NCBI GenBank assembly: GCA_019801415.1
Contig: JAHVJD010000010.1
Span: forward strand, 1-64,000
Reading direction: 5' to 3'
Length of the DNA: 64,000 bases
Source: Nocardioides marinus
GTDB taxonomy: Bacteria > Pseudomonadota > Alphaproteobacteria > Rhodobacterales > Rhodobacteraceae
Each line of letters starts with the position of its first letter. Within the stretch, counting starts at the first letter, position 1. The translations under genes and the position numbers were made by a program. The notes below the pieces were generated by a model. That model searched no databases, was not told the origin of the DNA, and saw only the letters and a list, made by a program, of their open reading frames with translations. Shown here in pieces: positions 17,520 through 25,730 of this stretch.

Positions 17520-17570
17520 GGCGGCGCTCCCTTTTCTTTCCGGGACTGCCTAGCGCTGCTGCTCAAAGCT

Positions 17571-17601
17571 CATGTGTCACAGCCGTGAAAGTTTTGTAAC
17601 G
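17571..17601 (-). promoter_or_regulatory. Pho-box-like direct repeats upstream of phnC
   Basis: On the minus strand, GTTACAAAACT, TTCACGGCTGT and GACACA follow each other at an 11-bp period, about 52 bp before phnC. PhoB sites are tandem CTGTCAT-like repeats at 11-bp spacing. The match to the consensus is only partial, so this is a candidate. Confidence 0.35.
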
Positions 17602-17736
17602 CCACCCGCCCGCATCCATTAGGTGCAGGTGCCCTGCCCAGATGGTATGGATGCAAACTGCCCCTGTCCTCAGCCCGCCAGACCCGCTATACGGCCAGAA
17701 ACTGCCTCTATCTTTGCTGCTGAAGGAAGCTGCCAG

Positions 17737-18426
17737 ATGTCCTTTGACCGTTCCATCAAGATCGCCCCCTCGATCCTCTCCGCCGATTTCGCCAACTTCG
17801 GGCAGGAGATCCAGGCCATCGAAGCCCAAGGCGCCGACTGGGTGCATGTGGATGTGATGGACGGGCACTTCGTCCCGAACCTCACCTTCGGCCCGCAGGC
17901 GGTGAAGGCGTTCCGCCCGCATGTGAAGACGGTGATGGATGTGCACCTGATGATTGCGCCGGTGGACCCCTACATCGATGCCTATGCCGATGCAGGCGCC
18001 GATGTGCTGACCGCCCATGTCGAGGCTGGTCCGCATATCCACCGCACCCTGCAGGCAATCCGCGCAGCTGGCATGAAGGCTGGCGTCGCCCTGAACCCCG
18101 GCACCCCGGCCGAGGCGGTCGAACATCTGCTGGACCTGACCGATCTGGTCTGCGTGATGACCGTGAACCCCGGTTTCGGCGGCCAGAAGTTTCTCGACAT
18201 GACCGCCAAGGTCCGCCGCCTGCGCAGCATGATCGGCGACCGCCCGGTACATATCGAGATTGATGGCGGCGTCGACCCCACCACCGCACCGCTGGTGGCC
18301 GAGGCTGGCGCAGATGTGCTTGTCGCGGGCTCGGCCGTGTTCAAGGGCGGTTCGGTCGACAATCCTGACGTCTACGGCGAAAACATCCGCAAGATCCGCA
18401 GCTCGACCCAAGGCACCTGGGCCTGA
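17737..18426 (+). CDS. rpe: ribulose-phosphate 3-epimerase
   Basis: 229 aa TIM-barrel enzyme that interconverts ribulose 5-phosphate and xylulose 5-phosphate. Conserved motifs are APSILSADFANFG at the start, WVHVDVMDGHFVPNLTFGP (metal-binding Asp/His, about 28-46), DVHLMI near 67 and MTVNPGFGGQKF near 140-151. The phosphate site IDGGVDPTTAPLVAEAGADV lies near 176-195. ATG at 17737 follows AAGGAAG. It is a single gene divergent from phnC, closed by a strong terminator at 18522. Confidence 0.96.
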   Translation: MSFDRSIKIAPSILSADFANFGQEIQAIEAQGADWVHVDVMDGHFVPNLTFGPQAVKAFRPHVKTVMDVHLMIAPVDPYIDAYADAGADVLTAHVEAGPHIHRTLQAIRAAGMKAGVALNPGTPAEAVEHLLDLTDLVCVMTVNPGFGGQKFLDMTAKVRRLRSMIGDRPVHIEIDGGVDPTTAPLVAEAGADVLVAGSAVFKGGSVDNPDVYGENIRKIRSSTQGTWA

Positions 18427-18457
18427 GCGCCAGACCGGGGCACTTGCGCCAATCGCT

Positions 18458-18489
18458 AGGGGCCTGCCCTTCGGCACATCTTGGTATTT
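18458..18489 (+). repeat. degenerate CCCGG/TATTT-type intergenic repeat after rpe
   Basis: AGGGGCCTGCCCTTCGGCAC followed by ATCTTGGTATTTGACA resembles the GGGGC hairpin plus TATTT modules seen at 7521 and 38448. It begins about 30 bp after the rpe stop, sense-oriented. Confidence 0.3.
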
Positions 18490-18521
18490 GACACGCTTGT
18501 CTTGTTTGCCTTGTCAGGCCC

Positions 18522-18551
18522 AGCGCCGCGCGTTTCGCGCGGCGCTTTTGC
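18522..18551 (+). terminator. rho-independent terminator of rpe
   Basis: AGCGCCGCGCG (18522-18532), loop TTT, CGCGCGGCGCT (18536-18546), then TTTTGC. The 11-bp stem is perfect. Confidence 0.8.
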
Positions 18552-18658
18552 ATTTAACATCGGCCTCAGCGCGCCTGGCACGGCGTAGCCGGGCCGCGGC
18601 CTGATGGCCCTCGATGGGCCGGAAGGGCGCGCCACCGACGAGGGCGGCGCTTCCGGTG

Positions 18659-20749
18659 TCAGTCGGCCTTGTTCAGATCGTTAAACCGGCGGCCCTCGGC
18701 GACCAGCTGCTCCAGCAGCGGCGCAGGCTGCCAGAAGAAGTCATCCTCTGCTGCATAGGCCCGGATGTCCGCGAGGATCCCGTCCAGCCCCTGCAGGTCC
18801 GCCCATTTCAGCGGGCCACCCCAGAAGCGCGGGAACCCATAGCCAAACAGCATGACCATATCCACGTCCAGCGGGCGGCGGGCTATGCCTTCCCCCACCA
18901 CCTTGGCGGCCTCGTTCACCATGGCACACATGTAGCGCCGCAGCACCTCGGCATCGCTGAACTCGCGCGGGGTCACGCCCTGCTGCGCCTGATCCCTGGC
19001 AATCAGTTCGGCCACCTCCGGGTTGGGCACGCCACCACGCTGACCTGCCTCGTAGATGTAGAACCCCTTGCCGGTCTTCTGTCCGAAGTCGCCGCCTTCA
19101 CAGAGCATCTCGTAAAAGCGCGGCACACGTTCGCGCGGATCGCGGGTCGGCGCGCGGCGCTTGCGGGCAGCCCAATTGATATCGAGCCCCGCCAGATCCC
19201 CCATCTCGAACGGCCCCATCGGGAAACCGAAACCGCGCACCACCTCGTCCACCTGGTAGGGCGAGGCACCGTCCAGAACCACATATTCCGCCGCCTTGCG
19301 GTAAGCGTTCATGATGCGGTTGCCGATGAAGCCGTCACAGATGCCCGAGCGCACGGCGACTTTCTTCAACCGCTTGCCAAGGGCAAAGCCGGTGGCCAGC
19401 ACCTCCGGCGCGGTTTTCTCTGCCACCACGACCTCGAGAAGCTTCATCACATGCGCAGGCGAGAAGAAATGCAGACCGATCACATCCTGCGGGCGGGAAG
19501 TCGCAGCCGCGATCTCGTCCACATCCAGATAGGACGTGTTGGTCGCCAACACCGCCCCCGGTTTGCAATGGGTGTCCAGCTTGCCAAAGACCTCGCGTTT
19601 CACGTCCATGTCCTCGAACACCGCCTCGACCACCAGATCCACCTGCGCCAGTGCCGTGTAATCGGTGGACACCGTCAGCGCCGCGCCGGTCAGTTCGGCG
19701 AACTGCGCCTCGCTGATCTTGCCGCGCTTCAGCGCGCCGCGCAGGTTGCCTTCGATCCGGCCGCGCGCCGCCGCCACCGCGTCCTCTGTCATCTCGATCA
19801 ACACCACCGGCAACCCGGCCAGCAGGACGGCGGTGGCAATGCCCGCCCCCATGGTGCCGCCGCCGATCACCCCGACCGATGCGACGTCGCGCGGGCTGAC
19901 GCCCTCCAGCTCCGGCAATTTGCTGACCGCCCGCTCGGCAAAGAAGGCGTGGATCAGGCCCTGGCGCTGATCCGAGTCCATCAGCTCCATGAACAGCGCG
20001 CGCTCGCGCTTCAGCCCTTCCTCGAAACTGCCCGCCTCGGCCGCAGCCTGAACCGCCCGTACCGCAGTGGCGGGCGACAGCTGGCCGCGGCCCTTCTTCA
20101 GCACTGCCGCGTAGGCCGCATCAAAGTCCACCGCCTCAGGCGCAGGCATCTCGCCCACCGCCCGGCGCGCAGCCCCTAGTTCCAACAGTTCGCGGGCATA
20201 GGACAGGCCGATCTCCCGCGGATCGCCGTCCACCACCCGGTCGACGATGCCCTTCTCCAGCGCTTCGGCGGCGCTGACGTGACGCCCCGAGGTGATCATC
20301 TCCAGCGCCGCTTCGGTTCCCGCCAGCCGCGGCAGCCGCTGAGTGCCGCCGGCACCGGGCAGGATGCCGAGGTTCACCTCCGGCAAGCCCATCTTGGCGG
20401 ACGGCACCGCCACCCGGTAATGCGAGGACAACGCCACCTCCAGCCCGCCGCCCAGCGCAGTGCCATGCATGGAAGAGACCACCAGCAGAGGCGAGGCTTC
20501 GATCCGGTTGCACAGATCCGGCAGGCTCGGCTCCTGAGGCGGCTTGCCGAACTCGCGGATGTCAGCACCCGCGAAATAGGTGCGACCCTCACCGTAGATC
20601 AGCACCGCCTTGGCGCCCTCTTGCTCGGCCCGTTCGATGCCCGCGAGCAGCCCCTTACGCACCTCGACGCCCAAGGCGTTCACGGGCGGGTTCTGCGCTT
20701 TCAGGACAGCGATGCTGCCCTCACGCTCATATGCAATGGCTTCACTCAT
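18659..20749 (-). CDS. fadJ: bifunctional enoyl-CoA hydratase / 3-hydroxyacyl-CoA dehydrogenase
   Basis: 696 aa. The N-terminal crotonase domain (1-190) has the oxyanion-hole segments GRTYFAGADIREFG and HGTALGGGLEVALSSHYRVA, with Glu residues in GLPEVNLGILPGAGGTQRLPRL. The 3-hydroxyacyl-CoA dehydrogenase part begins at SVGVIGGGTMGAGIATAVLLAG (about 292) and includes FFSPAHVMKLLEVV, GFIGNRIMNAYRKAAEYV and a second C-terminal dehydrogenase domain. Length and order fit FadJ/FadB alpha subunits. It diverges from phenylacetate genes and no separate paaF or paaH is present, so it may supply the hydration and dehydrogenation steps for the ring-opened product. A 15-bp palindrome lies upstream. Confidence 0.93.
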   Translation of the reverse strand: MSEAIAYEREGSIAVLKAQNPPVNALGVEVRKGLLAGIERAEQEGAKAVLIYGEGRTYFAGADIREFGKPPQEPSLPDLCNRIEASPLLVVSSMHGTALGGGLEVALSSHYRVAVPSAKMGLPEVNLGILPGAGGTQRLPRLAGTEAALEMITSGRHVSAAEALEKGIVDRVVDGDPREIGLSYARELLELGAARRAVGEMPAPEAVDFDAAYAAVLKKGRGQLSPATAVRAVQAAAEAGSFEEGLKRERALFMELMDSDQRQGLIHAFFAERAVSKLPELEGVSPRDVASVGVIGGGTMGAGIATAVLLAGLPVVLIEMTEDAVAAARGRIEGNLRGALKRGKISEAQFAELTGAALTVSTDYTALAQVDLVVEAVFEDMDVKREVFGKLDTHCKPGAVLATNTSYLDVDEIAAATSRPQDVIGLHFFSPAHVMKLLEVVVAEKTAPEVLATGFALGKRLKKVAVRSGICDGFIGNRIMNAYRKAAEYVVLDGASPYQVDEVVRGFGFPMGPFEMGDLAGLDINWAARKRRAPTRDPRERVPRFYEMLCEGGDFGQKTGKGFYIYEAGQRGGVPNPEVAELIARDQAQQGVTPREFSDAEVLRRYMCAMVNEAAKVVGEGIARRPLDVDMVMLFGYGFPRFWGGPLKWADLQGLDGILADIRAYAAEDDFFWQPAPLLEQLVAEGRRFNDLNKAD

Positions 20750-20868
20750 CCGGCTGTCTTCTCCCCTTCGGCGCTGCTTGCGGTGCAGCGCAGCTTACGT
20801 CTGATTGGGCCTCGCAGAACACCCTGCGCCAAGCCCCGATATCCTTTGGCAACCCGAGGGCACCTGGC

Positions 20869-20900
20869 AACTTGTAACAAGTTTCAGGCAGAAGTGAAAC
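20869..20900. promoter_or_regulatory. perfect palindrome upstream of fadJ, candidate PaaR/Fad operator
   Basis: AACTTGTAACAAGTT (20869-20883) is a perfect 15-bp palindrome, followed by GTTTCA (20881-20886) facing TGAAAC (20895-20900). It lies 120 bp upstream of fadJ in an otherwise featureless 384-bp divergent region (20750-21133). Its minus-strand core TTGTTACA reappears before the thiolase at 21649-21656. Confidence 0.5.
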
Positions 20901-21133
20901 TTTTGAAACTCGTCACCCAAGCCTGCCATTCAGCTTTCCGCGGCAAGAAGAGCCGACGACGGCCGGAAAAGAAACCCCAAAGAACATCTGCGCCCCCACC
21001 CCGGCGAGCGTCAGTTCGGGAAAGAGGAGCCAGCCAGCCTGGCGTCGGAAGATCCCTTCAGGGGCGCCAAGACCCTTGACCCGCGTTCGGCCCTGACGAA
21101 ACGATTGCGCATTTCCCCCTCGCCCACGGAGCC

Positions 21134-21629
21134 ATGATGAACGCAACCAGGTCCCTCATCCGCACCGTTCAATCGAAGTCTGGTTGGGAACCTACCTGCG
21201 CCAAGGCGTTGCAGCGGCCTTTGCCGACTTCGTCCTCGACCATTTCACCCGATTGCACTTCGAGACCGCGCTGCAAGATCCCCACGACCGAATTCTGGTG
21301 TCACAGAACCAGCAGGGAATTGATGGCTACATTCGGCTGAGCCACAACCGCGCGCCCCCCACCGGCGGCGCGTCCCGCACCGAGATCTCGACGCTGTATG
21401 TTCAGCCACGCCACCAGGGCAGCGGTATCGGTCGCCGCCTGCTCCACGCCGGGCTGGAGCAGAGGCGCAGTTTGCACTGGGACGCGCCCTGGCTGACCAC
21501 GAACGCTGAAAACCTTCCTGCAATCGAATTCTATCTGCGGCACGGGTTCAGTCGCGCTGGCATGACCCATTTTCAGATCGACGGTCAAAAATACCCAATC
21601 AGGTCTTTCAGTTCGTGGACGCTTGCTAG
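21134..21629 (+). pseudogene. frameshifted GNAT acetyltransferase
   Basis: The pieces of a GNAT protein lie in two frames. The start MMNATRSLIRTVQ (ATG 21134 after GGAG) is out of frame with IEVWLGTYLRQGVAAAF, which continues through the acetyl-CoA motif LYVQPRHQGSGIGRRLLHAG and FYLRHGFSRAGMTHFQIDGQKYP. At about 21594 the frame shifts again: the expected C terminus NQVFQFVDAC followed by TAG (21627-21629) is in another frame. Each break is explained by one missing base. Without the second base, translation would run on in frame into the thiolase gene. Two lesions suggest a pseudogene, though sequencing error in short homopolymers is possible. Confidence 0.65.
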
Positions 21630-21646
21630 CCGCGATGCGCCCGCCC

Positions 21647-21688
21647 AATTGTTACAGAATTTTCCACCACAACCTAATTACGTTACAT
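21647..21688 (+). promoter_or_regulatory. AT-rich promoter region with paired GTTACA sites before the thiolase
   Basis: AATTGTTACAGAATT (21647-21661) and ACGTTACATTT (21680-21690) carry GTTACA exactly 31 bp apart, three helical turns. TTGTTACA is shared with the palindrome upstream of fadJ. The region is distinctly AT-rich compared with its surroundings and precedes the thiolase-paaABCDE run. Confidence 0.45.
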
Positions 21689-21774
21689 TTAACTTGCCGC
21701 GAATCATCATTCGGCGTATCACCGACCCTACGGTCGGGGAATTCCCGCCAGCACCACAGGAGACGCGAACACCC

Positions 21775-22977
21775 ATGGATGCTTTCATCTGCGACGCCAC
21801 CCGCACCCCGATCGGCCGCTACGGCGGTGCGCTCAGCCAGATACGCACTGACGACCTGGCCGCCCTGCCGATTGCCGCTCTTGCAGCGCGCAACCCGGAT
21901 GTGGACTGGGGCAGACTGGACGACGTGATTCTGGGCGACGCCAATCAGGCCGGCGAAAGCAACCGCAACGTCGCACGCATGGCGGCCCTGCTGGCGGGCC
22001 TGCCCACCACGGTGCCGGGCACCACGATCAACCGTCTCTGTGCCTCGGGCATGGATGCGGTCGGCATGGCCTCGCGCGGGATCAAGGCGGGTGACTATGA
22101 CATGGCCATCGCCGGCGGCGTTGAAAGCATGTCGCGCGCGCCCTTCGTGATGCCCAAGGCCACCGCAGCCTTTACCCGTGCCAATGCGGTCTACGACACG
22201 ACCATCGGCTGGCGCTTCGTGAACAAGCGGATGCACGACATGTATGGCACCGATTCCATGCCGCAGACCGCCGACAACGTTGCCGAAGACTACGGCGTCT
22301 CCCGCGAGGATCAGGACGCCTTTGCCGCCCGCAGCCAGGCCCGTTGGGCTGCCGCGCATGAGGCTGGCATTTTCAAGGAGGAGATTACTCCGGTCACCAT
22401 TCCCCAGCGCAAGGGCAAGGACCTGGTGATCGACACCGACGAACACCCCCGCCCCGGCACCACGGCGGAGAAGCTGGCGGGGCTGAAAGGCGTCAACGGC
22501 CCGGACAAGAGCGTGACCGCAGGAAACGCCTCTGGCGTCAATGACGGCGCCGCCGCGATCCTGATGGCCAATGAGGCTGCGGCTGCGAAGAACGGCCTGA
22601 AGCCGATGGCCCGCATCGTCGGCATGGCCGCCGCAGGGGTCGAGCCGCGCATCATGGGCATTGGCCCGGTGCCCGCCACCCGCAAGGTTCTGGCCCGCAC
22701 TGGCCTGACCATCGAACAGATGGATGTGATCGAACTGAACGAGGCCTTCGCCAGCCAGGGGCTTGCCACCCTGCGCGAACTTGGCCTTCCGGACGATGCG
22801 CCCCATGTTAACCCTAATGGCGGCGCCATCGCACTTGGCCACCCGCTCGGCATGTCCGGCGCGCGGCTGGTGCTGACCGCCGCCTATCAGCTGCAGCGCA
22901 CCGGCGGGCGTTATGCGCTCTGCACCATGTGCGTCGGCGTCGGTCAGGGAACAGCCCTGATCCTGGAACGCGTGTAA
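21775..22977 (+). CDS. paaJ: acetyl-CoA acyltransferase, probable 3-oxoadipyl-CoA thiolase
   Basis: 400 aa thiolase. The first catalytic Cys is in [16 protein letters not shown] (about residue 90), the His in [20 protein letters not shown] (about 355) and the second Cys in [16 protein letters not shown] near 385. The N terminus [20 protein letters not shown] and length match PcaF/PaaJ, which cleave 3-oxoadipyl-CoA to succinyl-CoA and acetyl-CoA. The ATG at 21775 has AGGAGA upstream; the open frame extends further 5' only because the preceding GNAT gene has lost its stop frame. It lies 24 bp before paaA, supporting a role in phenylacetate breakdown. PcaF activity for protocatechuate is an alternative. 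Confidence 0.9.
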   Translation: MDAFICDATRTPIGRYGGALSQIRTDDLAALPIAALAARNPDVDWGRLDDVILGDANQAGESNRNVARMAALLAGLPTTVPGTTINRLCASGMDAVGMASRGIKAGDYDMAIAGGVESMSRAPFVMPKATAAFTRANAVYDTTIGWRFVNKRMHDMYGTDSMPQTADNVAEDYGVSREDQDAFAARSQARWAAAHEAGIFKEEITPVTIPQRKGKDLVIDTDEHPRPGTTAEKLAGLKGVNGPDKSVTAGNASGVNDGAAAILMANEAAAAKNGLKPMARIVGMAAAGVEPRIMGIGPVPATRKVLARTGLTIEQMDVIELNEAFASQGLATLRELGLPDDAPHVNPNGGAIALGHPLGMSGARLVLTAAYQLQRTGGRYALCTMCVGVGQGTALILERV

Positions 22978-23001
22978 TCTACCCCGCAGGAGGTCCCAGA
23001 C

Positions 23002-23979
23002 ATGTATGCTCAGATGATCAAATCCGAAGCGACCCAGGACGATCCGGAGAAGCTGGCCGCCTTTCAGGCCCGCATCGACGCGGGTGAGAAGATCGAGCCC
23101 AAGGACTGGATGCCCGAGGGCTACCGCAAGACGCTGATCCGTCAGATCGGCCAGCACGCACATTCCGAAATCGTCGGCCAGCTGCCCGAAGGCAACTGGA
23201 TCACCCGCGCGCCGACGCTGGAGCGCAAGGCGATCCTGCTGGCCAAGGTGCAGGATGAGGCAGGCCACGGGTTGTATCTCTACTGTGCCGCGGAAACGCT
23301 GGGTATCAGCCGCGACGAGATGACGGAAATGCTGCTCGACGGGCGCATGAAGTATTCCTCGATCTTCAACTATCCGACGCTGAACTGGGCCGACATCGGC
23401 GCGGTCGGCTGGCTGGTGGACGGGGCGGCGATCATGAACCAGGTGCCGTTGCAGCGGACCTCCTACGGCCCCTACTCCCGCGCCATGATCCGCGTCTGCA
23501 AGGAAGAAAGCTTTCACCAGCGCCAGGGCTACGATGTCATCCGCCGAATGGCCGAGGGCACACCGGAGCAGAAGAAGATGGCGCAGGATGCGCTGAACCG
23601 GCTGTGGTACCCGTCACTGATGATGTTCGGCCCTTCGGACAAGGACTCGGTCCATTCCGCGCAGTCGATGAAATGGAAGATCAAGATGAACACCAACGAC
23701 GAGCTGCGTCAGAAGTTCGTCGATCAGACCGTGCCGCAAGCGGAATACCTGGGGCTGACCATTCCGGACCCGGACCTGAAATGGAACGAGGAACGCGGTC
23801 ACTACGATTTCACTGACCCGGACTGGAATGAGTTCTTTGACGTGATCAAGGGCAATGGCCCGTGCAATGCCGACCGTCTCGCCGCCCGCAACAAGGCCTG
23901 GAAGGATGGCCAATGGGTGCGCGACGGCATGCTCGCACATGCCCGCAAAAAGGCCGCGCGCAAACACGCGGCCGAGTAA
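23002..23979 (+). CDS. paaA: phenylacetyl-CoA epoxidase catalytic subunit PaaA
   Basis: 325 aa ferritin-like di-iron oxygenase subunit. Iron-binding helices are visible as [16 protein letters not shown] (about 52-67), [22 protein letters not shown] (EAGH, near 91), and [13 protein letters not shown] (near 170). It converts phenylacetyl-CoA to ring-1,2-epoxyphenylacetyl-CoA with PaaB, PaaC and the reductase PaaE. ATG at 23002 follows AGGAGG. It is the first of five tightly spaced paa genes in the order A-B-C-D-E found in most bacteria. Confidence 0.96.
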   Translation: MYAQMIKSEATQDDPEKLAAFQARIDAGEKIEPKDWMPEGYRKTLIRQIGQHAHSEIVGQLPEGNWITRAPTLERKAILLAKVQDEAGHGLYLYCAAETLGISRDEMTEMLLDGRMKYSSIFNYPTLNWADIGAVGWLVDGAAIMNQVPLQRTSYGPYSRAMIRVCKEESFHQRQGYDVIRRMAEGTPEQKKMAQDALNRLWYPSLMMFGPSDKDSVHSAQSMKWKIKMNTNDELRQKFVDQTVPQAEYLGLTIPDPDLKWNEERGHYDFTDPDWNEFFDVIKGNGPCNADRLAARNKAWKDGQWVRDGMLAHARKKAARKHAAE

Positions 23980-24032
23980 CTTTCGAACCTTCCAGCGCCC
24001 GCGGCGCCCCCTCAGCCAAGAGGATTAGAGAT

Positions 24033-24317
24033 ATGAAAAACGAATGGCCCCTGTGGGAAGTCTTCATCCGCGGCCAGCACGGCATGAGCCACCGCCACGT
24101 CGGCTCCCTGCACGCGCCCGACGCCGAAATGGCAATCAAGAACGCCCGCGACGTCTACACCCGCCGCAACGAAGGTGTGTCGATCTGGGTTGTCGAAGCC
24201 GCGGCGATCACCGCCTCCTCACCCAGCGACAAAGGTCCTCTTTACGAGCCGTCGGAAAGCAAGGTTTACCGTCACCCGACCTTCTTCGATATTCCTGACG
24301 AAGTGGGGGCGATGTGA
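24033..24317 (+). CDS. paaB: phenylacetyl-CoA epoxidase subunit PaaB
   Basis: 94 aa, the normal PaaB length, with WPLWEVFIRGQHGMSHRHVG near the N terminus and ALNARDVYTRR-like segment (AMIKNARDVYTRRNEGVSIWVV) in the middle. PaaB bridges PaaAC dimers in the epoxidase complex. The ATG at 24033 follows AGAGGATTAGAG. Its TGA overlaps the ATG of paaC, so the two are coupled. Confidence 0.95.
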   Translation: MKNEWPLWEVFIRGQHGMSHRHVGSLHAPDAEMAIKNARDVYTRRNEGVSIWVVEAAAITASSPSDKGPLYEPSESKVYRHPTFFDIPDEVGAM

Positions 24318-25111
24318 TGACTGCCGCCGCCGCCAAAGCTCAGCCCGCCCTCACCCAGCAAGAAGCCTTTGTGCAGTTCCTGCTGCGCATGGGAGACAAC
24401 ACACTGATCCTCGGTCACCGGGTCAGCGAATGGTGCGGGCACGCGCCGGTGCTGGAGGAAGACATCGCACTGGCCAACATCGCTCTCGACCTGATCGGCC
24501 AGACACAGATCTGGCTGGGGCTAGCAGCAGATGTGCAGGGCGAGGGGAAATCCGCAGACGACCTCGCGTTTCTGCGCGACGCTTGGGACTTCCGCAACCT
24601 GCTGCTGGTCGAGATGCCCAACGGTGACTTCGGCCAGACGCTGATGCGCCAGTTCCTGTTCGATGCCTGGCATGGGCTGATGCTGGAGCAGCTGAAAAGC
24701 TCCTCGGACGAGCGGGTGGCCGCGATTGCAGAGAAAGCTTCGAAGGAAGTTGCCTACCACTTTGAGCGGTCCGCCGAGACGGTGATTTCCCTCGGGGACG
24801 GCACCGAAGAAAGCCACAACCGCATGCAGGCGGCGCTGGATTACCTCTGGCCCTACGTCGGCGAAATGTTCCTCTCCGACGAGATCGACGCCGCGATGGA
24901 GCAGGCAGGAATCGCGCCGGACCCGACAACCTTGCGCGACGCATACGATACCCGCGTCTCCGACGTTCTGGCAGAGGCTACGCTTACCATCCCGGAGAGC
25001 CGCTTCGCCCAGAAAGGCGGCCGCACCGGCCAGATGCACACCGAGCATCTGGGCCATCTGCTGACCCAGATGCAGTGGCTGCAACGCGCCTACCCCGGCG
25101 CCAAGTGGTAA
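24317..25111 (+). CDS. paaC: phenylacetyl-CoA epoxidase structural subunit PaaC
   Basis: 264 aa ferritin-fold protein that pairs with PaaA but lacks a complete metal site in characterised homologues. Recognisable stretches are LRMGDNTLILGHRVSEWCGHAPVLEEDIALANIALDLIGQ (about 18-57) and MLEQLKSSSDERVAAIAEKASKEVAYHFERS near 125-155. The start is ATG 24317, overlapping the paaB stop. It is followed by a 123-bp gap before paaD that contains a branched hairpin element, the only sizeable gap in the paaABCDE run. Confidence 0.95.
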   Translation: MTAAAAKAQPALTQQEAFVQFLLRMGDNTLILGHRVSEWCGHAPVLEEDIALANIALDLIGQTQIWLGLAADVQGEGKSADDLAFLRDAWDFRNLLLVEMPNGDFGQTLMRQFLFDAWHGLMLEQLKSSSDERVAAIAEKASKEVAYHFERSAETVISLGDGTEESHNRMQAALDYLWPYVGEMFLSDEIDAAMEQAGIAPDPTTLRDAYDTRVSDVLAEATLTIPESRFAQKGGRTGQMHTEHLGHLLTQMQWLQRAYPGAKW

Positions 25112-25131
25112 CGCCACGGTACAAGAACTGA

Positions 25132-25210
25132 GGGCAGCACCCGGCCTCGGGTGGGGGTAAAGCCCCCTCCCGTGGGAGAGGTCGGGAGCTGCCCGGCCTA
25201 GCGTCCGGGC
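25132..25210 (+). ncRNA. candidate structured RNA element between paaC and paaD
   Basis: A closing stem GGGCAGC (25132-25138) / GCTGCCC (25188-25194) encloses three hairpins: ACCCG/CGGGT (25139-25152), GGGG-TAAAG-CCCC (25154-25166) and CTCC-CGTG-GGAG (25167-25178). The 3' strand of the closing stem can instead form GCCCGG (25191-25196) / CCGGGC (25205-25210). Two mutually exclusive folds 25 nt before the paaD start suggest post-transcriptional control. I do not recognise a known riboswitch; GC-rich spacer is the alternative. Confidence 0.4.
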
Positions 25211-25234
25211 GAAACAGCCAATGAGGATTTCCGC

Positions 25235-25720
25235 ATGAGCCAACTTGCCGAAAAGCCAGCCGAGAAGCCCAGCCTGGACCAAGTCTGGGAGTGGCTGGAC
25301 GCGGTGCCGGACCCGGAGATCCCGGTGATTTCTCTTGTCGACCTTGGCGTCATCCGCGGCGTCGAGTGGCAGGACGACACGCTGGTCGTCACCGTTACAC
25401 CCACCTATTCCGGCTGCCCGGCCACCGCGGTGATCCAGATGGATATCGAAACCGCCCTCAAGGCCCGCGGCATCGAGGATATGCGTCTCAAGACCCAGAT
25501 CTCTCCCGCCTGGACCACCGATTGGTTGTCGGACAAAGGCCGCGCCAAGCTCGAGGCCTACGGCATCGCTCCGCCCGAGCCCGCGGGTGGCCCGGAAACA
25601 TGCCCGCATTGCGGCAGCCGACATGTCACCAAGGTCAGCCAGTTCGGCTCGACCCCCTGCAAGGCCCACTGGCGCTGCCAGGACTGCCTCGAACCTTTTG
25701 ATTATTTCAAGTGCATCTGA
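25235..25720 (+). CDS. paaD: phenylacetate degradation protein PaaD (Fe-S maturation type)
   Basis: 161 aa. The N-terminal MIP18/DUF59 domain (about 12-105) includes DPEIPVISLVDLGVIRGVEW and TYSGCPATAVIQMDIETAL, and the C terminus has a zinc-ribbon-like set of Cys (CPHCGSRHVTKVSQFG, then CKAHWRCQDC). PaaD is needed for epoxidase activity, probably by helping to install the iron or Fe-S centre in PaaE/PaaA. The ATG at 25235 follows GAGGATTTCCGC. A structured element precedes it. Confidence 0.94.
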   Translation: MSQLAEKPAEKPSLDQVWEWLDAVPDPEIPVISLVDLGVIRGVEWQDDTLVVTVTPTYSGCPATAVIQMDIETALKARGIEDMRLKTQISPAWTTDWLSDKGRAKLEAYGIAPPEPAGGPETCPHCGSRHVTKVSQFGSTPCKAHWRCQDCLEPFDYFKCI

Positions 25721-25730
25721 GGAGACCCTG

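Noticed and set aside
18614-20179. A 521-aa plus-strand open frame opposite fadJ
   Set aside because: It is a His/Gln/Arg-rich shadow of fadJ without recognisable domains.
21184-22977. A single 597-aa GNAT-thiolase fusion protein
   Set aside because: The thiolase has its own AGGAGA and ATG at 21775, the spacer is AT-rich and promoter-like, and the GNAT C terminus with its stop is found in another frame. Frameshift loss of the stop explains the open frame better.
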